NCBI RefSeq assembly: GCF_003710865.1
Contig: NZ_RHHO01000033.1
Coordinates: 1-64,000, forward strand
Source of the DNA: Brevibacillus borstelensis
Lineage (GTDB): Bacteria; Bacillota; Bacilli; Brevibacillales; Brevibacillaceae
DNA: 64,000 bases
Direction: 5' to 3'
Shown: positions 19,923-28,620 of the stretch, one piece after another
Numbering within the stretch: the stretch's first letter is position 1
Layout of the letters: each line of letters starts with the position of its first letter
The notes under the pieces: model-generated
What the model was told of the DNA's origin: nothing
Databases searched by the model: none
What the model saw: the letters and a program-made list of their open reading frames with translations, nothing else
Program-made: the position numbers and the translations under genes

Positions 19923-19974
19923 CCTGATTTCTACATAAGCAGGATGGAGTATGGTTTTGAGCTGACCAGGCTGG

Positions 19975-20049
19975 ACCAGACCGGACTAAACCAGAACAGA
20001 CCAGACCGGACTAAACCAGAACAGACCAGATCGGACATAACCAGACACA
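19975..20049. repeat. Three tandem copies of a 25-bp CCAGA-rich unit
   Basis: The unit accagaccggactaaaccag plus aacag occurs exactly at 19975-19999 and 20000-20024, with a degenerate third copy at 20025-20049. It lies between the convergent floT and JAMM genes, where no terminator is otherwise visible. The inner CCAGA motif recurs every 10-15 bases. Confidence 0.85.
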
Positions 20050-20065
20050 AAACCAGACCGGAAGC

Positions 20066-20521
20066 TTAAAGTAGAGGCGAATCATAAAGCTGGAAAGTAC
20101 GCTCCAAAAAGGACCCGCCCTCCCACTGGTAGAGCCTCAGTTCGGGGTCATCACCCGCCAATCCCAGTATCCAATAGCCCAATTGGGGGTAATGCCAGCC
20201 GCGGTGATCGGCCGCGGAGGGTACAGGCGGGGCAGTCGGGTGACTGTGCAGGACTCCGAGCCATTGCAGCTCTCGCTGTCTGATGATCTGCAGCGCCTGG
20301 AAAAAAGCGGAGCCGTCCCATCTGAAGGCATCGGTGGTGTGATGGGCGGAGGGCATCGGGATATGGCCGGTAATACTGGCTTTATGGCCCACCAACAGAG
20401 CAGAATACTCCAGAGGGAACGTCTCCTTGGCTTCGGCCAGGAGGCGTTTCGCTACTTTTCGGTCCAGACATGTTTTGGTATGCTTAAACCCAAAGGGTTC
20501 GCCTAGCAGGTCGGGAAACAT
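20066..20521 (-). CDS. JAMM/MPN+ (M67) family metallopeptidase
   Basis: The 151-residue protein carries the JAMM zinc motif HSHPTAPPVPSAADH with the upstream Glu in FPLEYSALLVG. Stand-alone bacterial JAMM proteins act in cleavage of C-terminal tags in sulfur transfer or of isopeptide bonds; the target is not evident here. The ATG at 20521 has GGAGG 8 bases upstream. It is divergent from the DUF72 gene with only 29 bases between start codons. Confidence 0.88.
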   Translation of the reverse strand: MFPDLLGEPFGFKHTKTCLDRKVAKRLLAEAKETFPLEYSALLVGHKASITGHIPMPSAHHTTDAFRWDGSAFFQALQIIRQRELQWLGVLHSHPTAPPVPSAADHRGWHYPQLGYWILGLAGDDPELRLYQWEGGSFLERTFQLYDSPLL

Positions 20522-20528
20522 AGAATAT

Positions 20529-20541
20529 ACCTCCTGGAGGT
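20529..20541. promoter_or_regulatory. Palindrome holding both divergent ribosome binding sites
   Basis: ACCTCC-T-GGAGGT places a GGAGG for the plus gene (10 bases before ATG 20551) and, on the other strand, a GGAGG for the minus gene (8 bases before ATG 20521). Confidence 0.7.
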
Positions 20542-20550
20542 TGTCTATCC

Positions 20551-21402
20551 ATGAATACGATTCATGTGGGAGTGTGCGGCTGGGGAGACCATTACGATCT
20601 GTATACCCAGGGAGTGCGCAATCAGGACAAGCTCTCCGTCTACGCAGGTCATTTTCCTATCGTGGAATTGGACAGCTCCTTTTACGCCATTTTACCACAG
20701 ACTCACTATCAAACATGGGTGCGCGAGACACCCAAGTCATTTGGTTTTATCGTCAAGCCTTATCAAGCGATGACCGGTCATCAGCGAGGCGAAGCTCCGG
20801 CAGACCGGCGGGAGCTGTTTCGCCAGTTTGAGGAAAGCATTCAGCCATTGGTAGAAGCGGGCAAACTAAAGACGCTTCTGTTTCAGTTTCCGCCTTGGTT
20901 TGACTGCACGCGTGAGCATGTTCAATACCTCCGGGCTTGCCGTCAGACGATGGCCGCTTATCCGGTTGCTGTCGAGTTTCGTCACCAGAGCTGGTTTGAA
21001 CCCCGTTTTCGGGAAAAGACACTGGAGCTGCTGAGGAATCTCGATGCGACACACGTCTTGTGCGACGAGCCGCAAGCGGGGAAAGGCTCTGTTCCTATCG
21101 TAGAGGCGGTGACCAATCCGTCCCTGGCTCTGGTGCGCTTCCATGGGCGGAACGTCTCGGGATGGGGTGATCCGGGCGAGGGACAGAAATGGCGAGATGT
21201 CCGCTACCTCTACAAGTACTCGGAGGAAGAGCTTGCCGAGTGGGTCCCGCGCATTCGCAGAGTAGCAGAGGAAGCGCAGGAAGTATGCATCCTGTTTAAC
21301 AACAACTCCGGCGGAGACGCAGTGGGGAACGCCAAGCAGTTTATGAAAATGCTGGGTGTCGACCCTGTCGGTCTTAATCCCCGCCAATTGGAGCTCTTCT
21401 GA
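20551..21402 (+). CDS. DUF72 family protein
   Basis: The 283-residue protein matches the DUF72 TIM-barrel family (B. subtilis YunF-like): VGVCGWGDHYDLYT, a conserved ELDSSFYAI, FGFIVKPYQAMTGH, LFQFPPWFDCTREHVQYLR, VEFRHQSWF, LVRFHGRN and the C-terminal FNNNSGGDAVGNAKQFM. The function of the family is unknown. Its neighbours yunE and yunD are also neighbours in B. subtilis. Confidence 0.9.
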   Translation: MNTIHVGVCGWGDHYDLYTQGVRNQDKLSVYAGHFPIVELDSSFYAILPQTHYQTWVRETPKSFGFIVKPYQAMTGHQRGEAPADRRELFRQFEESIQPLVEAGKLKTLLFQFPPWFDCTREHVQYLRACRQTMAAYPVAVEFRHQSWFEPRFREKTLELLRNLDATHVLCDEPQAGKGSVPIVEAVTNPSLALVRFHGRNVSGWGDPGEGQKWRDVRYLYKYSEEELAEWVPRIRRVAEEAQEVCILFNNNSGGDAVGNAKQFMKMLGVDPVGLNPRQLELF

Positions 21403-21456
21403 CCCGTTCCGGGAAGGACGGGGAGGCGGAGTCTAGATCAGAGAGAAGGGTAGCAC

Positions 21457-22281
21457 ATGATTTATGCTTTGGCAGGCATGTTTCTCATTATCGGCCTGTT
21501 CGCTGGAGTCGTCGGCAGCATCGCCGGTTTGGGCGGAGGCATGTTTTTCGTCCCGGCGTTGCTTTATCTCGGCAACGTATATGCACCAGGTTCTGTCAGC
21601 CCGCAGATGGCGGCAGGTACGTCATTGATCGTGATTGGAGTGACGGCCCTGTCCTCCTCCGTTTCTTATATCAAACAGAAAAGAGCGGATATCCAAACCG
21701 CGCTGCTCTTTTTTTTGGGCAGTGCTCCCGGTGCTATTGTCGGTGTCTATCTTAATACATTACTACCAATAAAGGCATTTTCACTGTTGTTTGGCTTGTT
21801 TCAGCTCAGCATGTTTGCCTTGATGATGGTAAAGGACAAACTGAAGCCGCGCAGCGTGAACTGGGATGTCCGGCGGCGATTTGTCGATGCGGAAGGCGTG
21901 GAGTACGAATACGGCTACAATCGCTGGCTTGCCGTTTTTGTCGCTTTTTTGGTCGGGATCGTCTCCTCGCTGTTTGGCGTAGGCGGAGGGATTTTGATGG
22001 TGCCGGCGATGATGATCCTGTTTCGATTTCCGCCCCATATTGCCGCTGCCACGTCCATGCTGGTTATCTTTTTCTCCGCAATGGTCGGGTCGGCGACAAA
22101 TATCCTGCATGACCATGTGAACTGGTTGTACGCGGCGATGCTGGCTCCGGGTGCATGGGCAGGAGGCAAGCTGGGGGTACTGGCGGCTAACCGGATGAAA
22201 GGGCAGACGATCGTGCTGGTGCTCCGCATCTTGATTTTGGGCATGGCGATTCAGATGATCGGGGAAGCGGTGACGAAGTAA
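21457..22281 (+). CDS. yunE: TauE/SafE-type sulfite/anion exporter (YunE-like)
   Basis: This 274-residue membrane protein has about eight hydrophobic segments in two repeats, each starting with a Gly-rich helix (GVVGSIAGLGGGMFFVPAL and GIVSSLFGVGGGILMVPAM), the hallmark of TauE/SafE (DUF81) exporters. Members export sulfite or sulfonate-related anions. It lies 75 bases upstream of yunD, as in B. subtilis. Confidence 0.9.
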   Translation: MIYALAGMFLIIGLFAGVVGSIAGLGGGMFFVPALLYLGNVYAPGSVSPQMAAGTSLIVIGVTALSSSVSYIKQKRADIQTALLFFLGSAPGAIVGVYLNTLLPIKAFSLLFGLFQLSMFALMMVKDKLKPRSVNWDVRRRFVDAEGVEYEYGYNRWLAVFVAFLVGIVSSLFGVGGGILMVPAMMILFRFPPHIAAATSMLVIFFSAMVGSATNILHDHVNWLYAAMLAPGAWAGGKLGVLAANRMKGQTIVLVLRILILGMAIQMIGEAVTK

Positions 22282-22356
22282 ATCGGGCTTGCAGGAAACC
22301 CAACGCAATAGACGTCATAGCGGAAAAGATACCAGAGAGAAAAGGGAGGGAAAGTC

Positions 22357-23796
22357 GTGGCGGACACCTGTACCTTGCATATTTTGCACACCAATGACGT
22401 GCACAGCCATTTTTCCAGCATGTCCCGCATTGCCACTTGTCTGCGGCAAAACAGACAGAGGTGGGAAGCGCTGGGAGAGCATGTATTGACAGTAGACATC
22501 GGCGATCACGCTGACCGGATGGATGTGAAGACAGAAGCCACATGGGGACGGGCCAATGTAGAAGTGCTGAACCACAGCGGCTATGAGTATGTGACGATAG
22601 GAAACAACGAGGGAATCACCTTTCCGAAAGAAAGACTGGATGCTCTCTATGAGCAGGCGACCTTTACAGTTGTACTGGGAAACCTGATCGATCCGGCAAC
22701 CGGCAGGATACCGCCTTGGGCGGCCTCGCATGCCGTTCATGAGTGGGACGATCTCCGTGTCGGCATTTTGGGTGTCACGGCGTCCTTTCCCCCGTTTTAC
22801 AAGCTGCTCGGCTGGGAATCCAAAGAGCCTCTCGAGCATTTGCGGGAGCAAGTGGCAGCCTTGCGTCCGAATGTAGACGTTATCGTTCTGCTGTCTCATC
22901 TGGGCTATCCCGACGACTGCAGGCTGGCCCGAGAGCTTCAGGGAGTGGACGTCATTTTGGGAGCCCACACTCATCATCAGTTGGAGCGGGGCGAACACAT
23001 CAACGGCACACTGGTGGCGCAAACAGGCGTGTTTGGCCGCCACGTCGGACATGTGCGGCTGGTGTGGGACAGAGTGGCGAAACGAGTGCGAGAGGCATCT
23101 GCAGAGCTGCTTGTTTCCAGCGAGTATCCGTCTGAACCGGTATTAGACGCCCTCTTAGCCAAAAAACAGGAGGCGGCAGAAAAACGGCTCGATCAGACGG
23201 CGGTTGAGCTTTCGGTCAACCTGAATATCTCCTGGACGGAAGAAACGGCGTTCGGCTCGATTCTGGCCGCATCACTGCGAAAATGGACACAAGCAGAGGT
23301 GGGCCTGGCCAACAACGGCCTTTTGCTCGCTCCTTTGAAAAATGGAAGGGTGAGCTATCGGGATTTGCTTCACTGCGTACCCCACCCGATCAACCCGTGC
23401 GCTGTTTCGATAACCGGCGAGCAGCTTTACAAAGTGCTGCAGCAGTCGATCCAGCCGCAGACCGTGAATCGGGAGCTGCGGGGATTCGGCTTCCGCGGCA
23501 AGGTGACGGGATGGATGGGAATAGACGGTCTCCACGTATGGTATGAAACGGGGGACAGCCCGCGAATTTCAAGGGTCGAGGTCAACGGAGAAGCGCTGGA
23601 TGCCGGACGCACCTATCGCGTAGGTACCATCGATATGTTCATGTTTAATCGAATGTTTCCCGAACTGGCGGAAGGGGCCGATGTCCGTTTTTACCTCCCG
23701 GAAATGCTTCGGGAAATCCTGGCCCAAACATTGGCTGATACGGAGCTGATTGCCGCGGCTCTCCAGCCTCGCTGGCTCCCCCTGGCGCCTTCCTGA
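22357..23796 (+). CDS. yunD: Metallophosphatase/5'-nucleotidase, YunD family
   Basis: The 479-residue protein has the N-terminal metallophosphoesterase (LHILHTNDVHSHF, DIGDHADRMD, GNNEGITF, LLSHLGYPDD, GAHTHH) and the C-terminal 5'-nucleotidase domain (LANNGLLLAPL, CAVSITGEQLYKVL). There is no signal peptide, in line with a cytoplasmic nucleotidase like YunD. GTG 22357 follows AAAGGGAGGGAAAG. B. subtilis yunD is under PurR control; I did not find a clear PurBox here. Confidence 0.92.
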   Translation: MADTCTLHILHTNDVHSHFSSMSRIATCLRQNRQRWEALGEHVLTVDIGDHADRMDVKTEATWGRANVEVLNHSGYEYVTIGNNEGITFPKERLDALYEQATFTVVLGNLIDPATGRIPPWAASHAVHEWDDLRVGILGVTASFPPFYKLLGWESKEPLEHLREQVAALRPNVDVIVLLSHLGYPDDCRLARELQGVDVILGAHTHHQLERGEHINGTLVAQTGVFGRHVGHVRLVWDRVAKRVREASAELLVSSEYPSEPVLDALLAKKQEAAEKRLDQTAVELSVNLNISWTEETAFGSILAASLRKWTQAEVGLANNGLLLAPLKNGRVSYRDLLHCVPHPINPCAVSITGEQLYKVLQQSIQPQTVNRELRGFGFRGKVTGWMGIDGLHVWYETGDSPRISRVEVNGEALDAGRTYRVGTIDMFMFNRMFPELAEGADVRFYLPEMLREILAQTLADTELIAAALQPRWLPLAPS

Positions 23797-23851
23797 CGAA
23801 AAGCAGGCCGTGGAATAGGGCATGCTAACAGGGAAAAGGAGGGGGCAGCCC

Positions 23852-24091
23852 ATGCGGTTTATCGATGAAGTATACGAGATGTACAAAGGGCACTTCAACG
23901 GCGACGAGGAAGACATCGTTGCGATTATCGTAGGTATTCTGGACGAACAATCCCATCAGGATCTCATCAAGCTTGTGACGGAGATGGACGAAGAAGAGCT
24001 GTTTCATATGCTGGCCACCTACATGATTGAAGTCATGAAGCGAAAGGTAGCGATGGATGACGAGCGTCCGCCCGTCTCTCTGATCCACTGA
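23852..24091 (+). CDS. Small acidic protein, DUF6154-like
   Basis: The 79-residue acidic protein (MRFIDEVYEMYKGHFNGDEE; EMDEEELFHMLATYMIEVMK) is all-helical by look and resembles the DUF6154 family of Bacillales, which has no known function. ATG 23852 has AAAAGGAGGGGG 6 bases upstream. It lies between yunD and yunC. Confidence 0.75.
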   Translation: MRFIDEVYEMYKGHFNGDEEDIVAIIVGILDEQSHQDLIKLVTEMDEEELFHMLATYMIEVMKRKVAMDDERPPVSLIH

Positions 24092-24169
24092 TGACTGACA
24101 CCTTCCGGCCAGCAATATCATAGGATGGTAGCGCGCCTACGTGAAGCTGAAAAGAAGGAGGAACTCACG

Positions 24170-24472
24170 ATGATTGAGGTACAGCCTGTTCATTTTGCCG
24201 AAGGAACTGCCATCGCTGTTACGGTTCGCCTGCCGAAGACCACTCTGCTGGCGGTTACGACGGATAAAGGATATATCATGTGCGGAGCCCTGGATGTGGG
24301 TCTGTTGAATGAAAAGCTGGCTAGCCGGGAAATTATTGCGGGCCGAGCGGTCGGTGTCAAAACGATCGAAGAATTGCTGGACGCTCCGCTGGAGTCAGTC
24401 ACTCTCACTGCCGAGAAGCTTGGCATTGCCGCCGGAACGATTGGGCGGGATGCGGTACGAAAAATGTTTTAA
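24170..24472 (+). CDS. yunC: DUF1805 protein YunC
   Basis: The 100-residue protein (VTTDKGYIMCGALDVGLLNE, then RAVGVKTIEELLDAPLESVT) matches the DUF1805/YunC family, a small homohexameric protein of unknown function. ATG 24170 has AAGAAGGAGG 7 bases upstream. A strong terminator follows the stop, ending the yunE-yunD-yunC block. Confidence 0.88.
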   Translation: MIEVQPVHFAEGTAIAVTVRLPKTTLLAVTTDKGYIMCGALDVGLLNEKLASREIIAGRAVGVKTIEELLDAPLESVTLTAEKLGIAAGTIGRDAVRKMF

Positions 24473-24479
24473 GAAGAAA

Positions 24480-24512
24480 AACGCCTTTGTCCTGGGGACG
24501 AGGCGTTTTTTC
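24480..24512 (+). terminator. Terminator after yunC
   Basis: aacgcct (24480-24486) pairs with aggcgtt (24501-24507) with additional pairing inside the loop and a T6 run. Confidence 0.85.
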
Positions 24513-24599
24513 GACAAAATACAACAAAATCAGGAAAAAGAAATGTAGAAGAATCTTGAATCGCGGTATAATAGGGGTACTTTGAAAGAAAGGCGAAGA

Positions 24600-25700
24600 A
24601 TGGAAATGAGATTACTCTCTATTCATAAATGTCAGCCTGGTGTCACGCTGGCTCGCTCTGTCTACGCGGAGAACGGAACCATCCTGGTAGGCGCAGGAGT
24701 AAGCCTGACACAGCGCATGATCAATCGGCTGATCAATATGAACATCACCAATGTATACATACAGGACAAACGGACAGAGGATATTGTAGTAGAGGCGCCC
24801 GTTTCGGAAGAGACACGGCGGGAAGCAATGGGGCTAATCAACGAGACATTCCGCGCTTCCCACCAAAGTCCCCAGAAATGGCAGCAAATGTTTTCAGACA
24901 GGCAGTTTGGCAGGCAAATCAGGCAGGTACTTGCGACAGTCGCAGATGAACTGAAGGGCAAGGACTCCGCCATGAACCTGCTGGCTGATGCCTGCGCGTT
25001 CGACCATTACATTTTCGCGCATTCATTTAATGTGATGCTCTATTCTACAGCCTTGGCCCTGAAATCCGATTTTGGGGAGAGAGAAGTGCTGGATATCGGC
25101 GTGGGAGGCATACTCCACGATATCGGAAAAATGTCGATTCCCGATGAAATTCTGAAGAAACCGGGACGCCTGACCGATGATGAATTTCAAACAATGAAAA
25201 AGCACACAGAAATAGGCTTTGAAATGCTGCGGCGCCAGGATGACATTCCGCTGTTGGCGGCACATTGCGCTTTTCAGCATCACGAAAGAATAAATGGGAC
25301 AGGCTATCCACGCGGGCTGAAGGGAGACGAGATCCATCCCTACGCGCAACTGATGGCGGTCTGCGACGTTTTTGACGCGCTGACGACCCATCGCGTCTAT
25401 AGACCGCCCATGCTGCCCCACGAGGCGATGGAGCTTTTGTACACAGGTGTCGAGACACTGTACGCCAAAGAATATGTCGAAAGACTTCGCGATACGATTG
25501 CGCTTTACCCGCTGGGATTGACGGTCGTGTTAAATACAGGTGAGTCTGGCGTTGTCGTGGACTACAACAAGGGGACACCGAGCAGACCGATCGTTCGCAT
25601 CTTGTACGATGAGAGCGGAAGTCCCGTAGCAAATCCGTATGAATACGATTTATCCAAACGGCTCCACCTGATGATCGTCTCCTGCGACGGGCTGTTTTAG
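24600..25700 (+). CDS. HD-GYP domain c-di-GMP phosphodiesterase-type protein
   Basis: The 366-residue protein has a degenerate N-terminal domain of about 110 residues (CQPGVTLARSVYAENGTILV, a DUF3391-like start) and then an HD-GYP domain: HSFNVMLYSTALAL, GGILHDIGKMSIPDEIL, and HHERINGTGYPRGLKGDEI. HD-GYP proteins hydrolyse c-di-GMP to pGpG/GMP and affect motility and biofilm. All HD and GYP residues are present. ATG 24600 is chosen; ATG 24606 is also possible. Confidence 0.92.
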   Translation: MEMRLLSIHKCQPGVTLARSVYAENGTILVGAGVSLTQRMINRLINMNITNVYIQDKRTEDIVVEAPVSEETRREAMGLINETFRASHQSPQKWQQMFSDRQFGRQIRQVLATVADELKGKDSAMNLLADACAFDHYIFAHSFNVMLYSTALALKSDFGEREVLDIGVGGILHDIGKMSIPDEILKKPGRLTDDEFQTMKKHTEIGFEMLRRQDDIPLLAAHCAFQHHERINGTGYPRGLKGDEIHPYAQLMAVCDVFDALTTHRVYRPPMLPHEAMELLYTGVETLYAKEYVERLRDTIALYPLGLTVVLNTGESGVVVDYNKGTPSRPIVRILYDESGSPVANPYEYDLSKRLHLMIVSCDGLF

Positions 25701-25721
25701 CGTCCGTGCCCGCCCGTACCG

Positions 25722-26657
25722 TTAGAGCCATTCCTTCTTTTTGAAGATCAGGTACATGACGATTCCCAGAGAAGCCATAAAGGCCAAAACGATATAATAG
25801 CCATGCGGAGATTTCAGCTCGGGCATATACTCGAAATTCATGCCGTATATTCCGGTCACAATCGTGAGCGGCATGAAAATTGTGGTCAATGCTGTAAAAA
25901 TCCGCATGATATCATTGGCACGGCCAGCTACCGAAGAATGATAGGCTTCACGAAGGTTGCCGATCAGCTCCCGGAACGTTTCGAAGCTCTCCACGATTTT
26001 TACTGCGTTTTCCAGGATGTCTCCAAAATACTTCCGCAGTTTGCGGTCGATCAACGGCAGATCTTTTTTGTGCAGAGCATCGATCAGATCCCGCTGCGGC
26101 AAGAGCATTTTACGTGCATACAACACTTCACTCCGCAGTCCGATAATCTGGTGGAGCTGCGCCTTTTTTGCATTCACCAGGATTTCTTCCTCCAGCTTTT
26201 CGATCAAGTCCTCGATTTTCTCCACGACCTCAAAAAAACTCTCTACAATTTGATCCACCAGATGATAAAGAAAGGCATCCGGCCGGTTGACCTCTTCTTC
26301 TCTGATAATTTGCAGCACCCGCGGGTAAAGGCCGGTGTCGTGCTTTGCAACGGTGATGATATAGTGACCGCCGAGAAACAGATTGACCTCGCGCAAAAAA
26401 ATATCCTGGTTCCCAAATTCCACACTGTTGATCACGATGAAGTAATGGTCCTCGTACACTTCCAGCTTCGGGCGCTGCTCCTCCTCGTCGATGCAGTCCT
26501 CGATCGCCAAGTCGTGCAGGCCAAAGAGGTGCTGCAGCACATCGAGGTCAAACAGCGAGGCATCGATCCAATAAAAGCCGTTTCTCGGCGGGAACTGGGT
26601 CTGTTCAATATCGTCAATCAGGGTGATCATTCCGTTTTGGACGAGACGAATCTTCAT
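25722..26657 (-). CDS. corA: CorA-family magnesium/divalent metal transporter
   Basis: The 311-residue protein has a cytoplasmic N-terminal domain rich in charged helices (FYWIDASLFDLDVLQHLFGL) and two C-terminal membrane segments with the signature YGMN between them (GIYGMNFEYMPEL). The final KKKEWL is typical. It carries Mg2+, Co2+ or Ni2+ inward. Its ATG has CAGGAG 8 bases upstream. Confidence 0.95.
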   Translation of the reverse strand: MKIRLVQNGMITLIDDIEQTQFPPRNGFYWIDASLFDLDVLQHLFGLHDLAIEDCIDEEEQRPKLEVYEDHYFIVINSVEFGNQDIFLREVNLFLGGHYIITVAKHDTGLYPRVLQIIREEEVNRPDAFLYHLVDQIVESFFEVVEKIEDLIEKLEEEILVNAKKAQLHQIIGLRSEVLYARKMLLPQRDLIDALHKKDLPLIDRKLRKYFGDILENAVKIVESFETFRELIGNLREAYHSSVAGRANDIMRIFTALTTIFMPLTIVTGIYGMNFEYMPELKSPHGYYIVLAFMASLGIVMYLIFKKKEWL

Positions 26658-26832
26658 ACGCCATACTCCTGCCAGGAATTGATGTATCGCTGCTTGCGCC
26701 AGACCGGACTTTTTGTCCTGCCTGTCTGTTCACACGCGGAAATACGTGGTGGATCAGAAAATCACAGGCCGAGCGCAGAGCCGACTCGCTCGGGGAGCGA
26801 CGGTTTGGGTGCTCCGGGGTAGATCGTTTCAT
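26614..26832 (-). CDS. Possible small ORF overlapping corA start
   Basis: The ATG at 26832 has GAGGAGGGCG 6-8 bases upstream, a strong site, and the 72-residue reading (MKRSTPEHPNRRSPSESALR...) ends 44 bases inside corA in another frame. It could be a short basic protein or an upstream ORF that couples to corA translation. Composition is low-complexity and I recognise no family. Confidence 0.35.
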   Translation of the reverse strand: MKRSTPEHPNRRSPSESALRSACDFLIHHVFPRVNRQAGQKVRSGASSDTSIPGRSMAYEDSSRPKRNDHPD

Positions 26833-27054
26833 GGCGACGCCCTCCTCATCCAAAGGTTGTTTAGACCAAAGTATGAGGCTGCGTTTGTCCGTTAGCCCTG
26901 TTTCCAACAAGAAGGGGAGCAGATGAGTTTTCAGTGAAGCCGCTGAGAGAGCGTCTGTCCGGGCCGCTACATGGAATAGTGTGCCTCAGTTACCGGCTTT
27001 TGTTGCACGATGGGTTTTAAGTCTTCCTGAGTAGAGATTTTCGCTCTATTTTTT

Positions 27055-27092
27055 GAAAGCGTTAACATTGTGGACTGGTTTGGGATACAATG
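27055..27092 (+). promoter_or_regulatory. cre (CcpA) site overlapping a sigma-A promoter
   Basis: TGAAAGCGTTAACA at 27055-27068 fits TGWNANCGNTNWCA at every defined position. Its last six bases are the -35 (TTAACA) of a promoter whose -10 TACAAT lies at 27087-27092, 18 bases on. CcpA bound here should block transcription during growth on rich sugars. Confidence 0.75.
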
Positions 27093-27223
27093 GTAGGGGT
27101 ACGGCCGCACAAGAGAGGGAAGGAAGTCCTTGTTCGCTTGCGGAAAACGGTAAAATTTCTCGTCGTGCTGGGCATTTTTATCTAGGGAGGGCATACCAAA
27201 CTGGAAAAAATTATAGTATAGTT

Positions 27224-27237
27224 ACTGTAAATACAGT
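27224..27237 (+). promoter_or_regulatory. Perfect palindrome ACTGTA-AA-TACAGT, possible operator
   Basis: A 6-2-6 perfect palindrome follows a TATAGT box (27212-27222) and lies 31 bases before the ATG of the globin chemoreceptor. The binding protein is unknown. Confidence 0.5.
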
Positions 27238-27268
27238 GAAAACGAAAGATTCCAAAGGAGACCATACA

Positions 27269-28585
27269 ATGAGCAAGTGCCCGTTTTCCAGCTGGTTTGG
27301 CTTAAAAAAAAGCAAGCAGACGGAATCCTTTTTCCACGGCAAGATGGAAACAGGAGAAGTGATAATTGAATCAAAGTCTGAGCTGTTAAAGCAATTATCC
27401 TTGATTGATCTGACTGAGGATGATCTGGCCGCGGTAAAAATGCTGCAACCGCTCGTTGTTCAAAATATTGGCGATATTGTAAATTGTTTCTACGAAAACC
27501 TGGAAAAAGAGCCGTCTTTGATGGCTATCATTGATAAGAACAGTACGATTGAAAGATTGAAGGGAACGCTGACCCGGCATATCACGGAGATGTTCAGCGG
27601 AAAGATTGATCACAGCTATATTGAACAGCGCAGCCGAATCGCGGTCATGCATTTGAAGATCGGTCTGGAGCCGAAATGGTATATGTGCGCCTTTCAAAAC
27701 CTGCTTGTATCCTTAATCAATCTTTTGGAGCGGGAAATCGCGGACAAGCGTGAATGTATCCGTGCGATTACCGTTGTCACGAAGATTTTAAACATTGAGC
27801 AGCAAATCGTGTTGGAGGAGTACGAAAACAAGCATGAACAAATAAGGCAGGAGGCCCAACGCAAGAAGGACGAGCTGCGGGTCGTCCTCTCCAACTCCGC
27901 CCATGAGCTGGCGGCAGTTTCCGAGGAGACGAGCGCATCCGTGCATCAATTGACCGAGCAGTCGCGGGAGGTGCTGCGTTATGCGGAGAACGGAACCGGT
28001 TTCTCCAACAAGGCTCAGCACCTCTCTGATGAGGGCAAGCAGAAGCTGGAAAATCAGCAGCAGCAAATGAAGCTGATCCAGCAAAGCGCTGAGCAGATCG
28101 CGTCGGAAATGCGGACACTGGAGGAGATCTCGGAGAAAATTCGCGGGATTGTAGATGTGGTCACGGCGATTGCCGAGCAGACAAACCTGCTGGCCTTGAA
28201 TGCTGCGATTGAAGCAGCCCGTGCCGGAGAGCAGGGCCGCGGCTTTGCCGTCGTCGCCGGGGAAGTGAGAAAGCTGGCTGAACAGACGAAGCAGTCGGTG
28301 TCGGGCGTGACCGAGCTGATCGAAAAAACGAATGCGCAGACGGCCAGCCTGTCTGCTGTCGTGGCCGAAGTACGAGAGCTGGTTGCGTCTAGTACGACGA
28401 TGACCAGCGAGACCAACCGGTTTTTCGATGAAATTCGCAGTGCTGTCACAGACAGCAAAGAGCAGAGCAGCCGGATCCAGCGAGAGCTTGAGAACTTTTT
28501 CCACGTGATGGAAGAGATGAACCATGCCGTTTCACAGGTAGCGATTTCCGCTGATCAGTTGTCGGAAATCACGGAAAATCTGTAG
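27269..28585 (+). CDS. hemAT: Globin-coupled soluble chemoreceptor (HemAT type)
   Basis: This 438-residue protein has no membrane segment. Residues about 40-200 form a sensor globin: the proximal-heme signature [16 protein letters not shown] is present. The C-terminal half is the MCP signalling domain with [20 protein letters not shown]. HemAT senses O2 through heme and signals to CheA for aerotaxis. ATG 27269 has AAAGGAG 8 bases upstream. Regulation by CcpA is suggested by the cre site upstream. Confidence 0.93.
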   Translation: MSKCPFSSWFGLKKSKQTESFFHGKMETGEVIIESKSELLKQLSLIDLTEDDLAAVKMLQPLVVQNIGDIVNCFYENLEKEPSLMAIIDKNSTIERLKGTLTRHITEMFSGKIDHSYIEQRSRIAVMHLKIGLEPKWYMCAFQNLLVSLINLLEREIADKRECIRAITVVTKILNIEQQIVLEEYENKHEQIRQEAQRKKDELRVVLSNSAHELAAVSEETSASVHQLTEQSREVLRYAENGTGFSNKAQHLSDEGKQKLENQQQQMKLIQQSAEQIASEMRTLEEISEKIRGIVDVVTAIAEQTNLLALNAAIEAARAGEQGRGFAVVAGEVRKLAEQTKQSVSGVTELIEKTNAQTASLSAVVAEVRELVASSTTMTSETNRFFDEIRSAVTDSKEQSSRIQRELENFFHVMEEMNHAVSQVAISADQLSEITENL

Positions 28586-28590
28586 GAAAC

Positions 28591-28620
28591 AAGCACACCT
28601 TTGCGGGTGTGCTTATGTTT
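28591..28620. terminator. Bidirectional terminator between hemAT and the Crp/Fnr gene
   Basis: aagcacacc (28591-28599) pairs with ggtgtgctt (28606-28614). It overlaps the stop codon of the minus-strand gene. Confidence 0.75.

Larger units (their letters stand above)
26658..27268. other. Divergent regulatory region between corA and the globin chemoreceptor
   Basis: Apart from the possible ORF at 26614-26832, the 611 bases hold a cre site over a promoter (27055-27092), a leader of about 170 bases and a perfect palindrome (27224-27237) before the chemoreceptor. No RNA gene is recognised. Confidence 0.6.

Noticed and set aside
19975-20049. CRISPR-like array
   Set aside because: Units are contiguous with no spacers, and no cas genes are present. 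The same applies to the 15-bp units at 62461-62520.
27091-27186. 31-codon ORF in the hemAT leader (basic start, hydrophobic end)
   Set aside because: Its ATG lies inside the -10 box, so the promoter seen could not make an mRNA that includes it; a shorter TTG start has a poorly spaced site.
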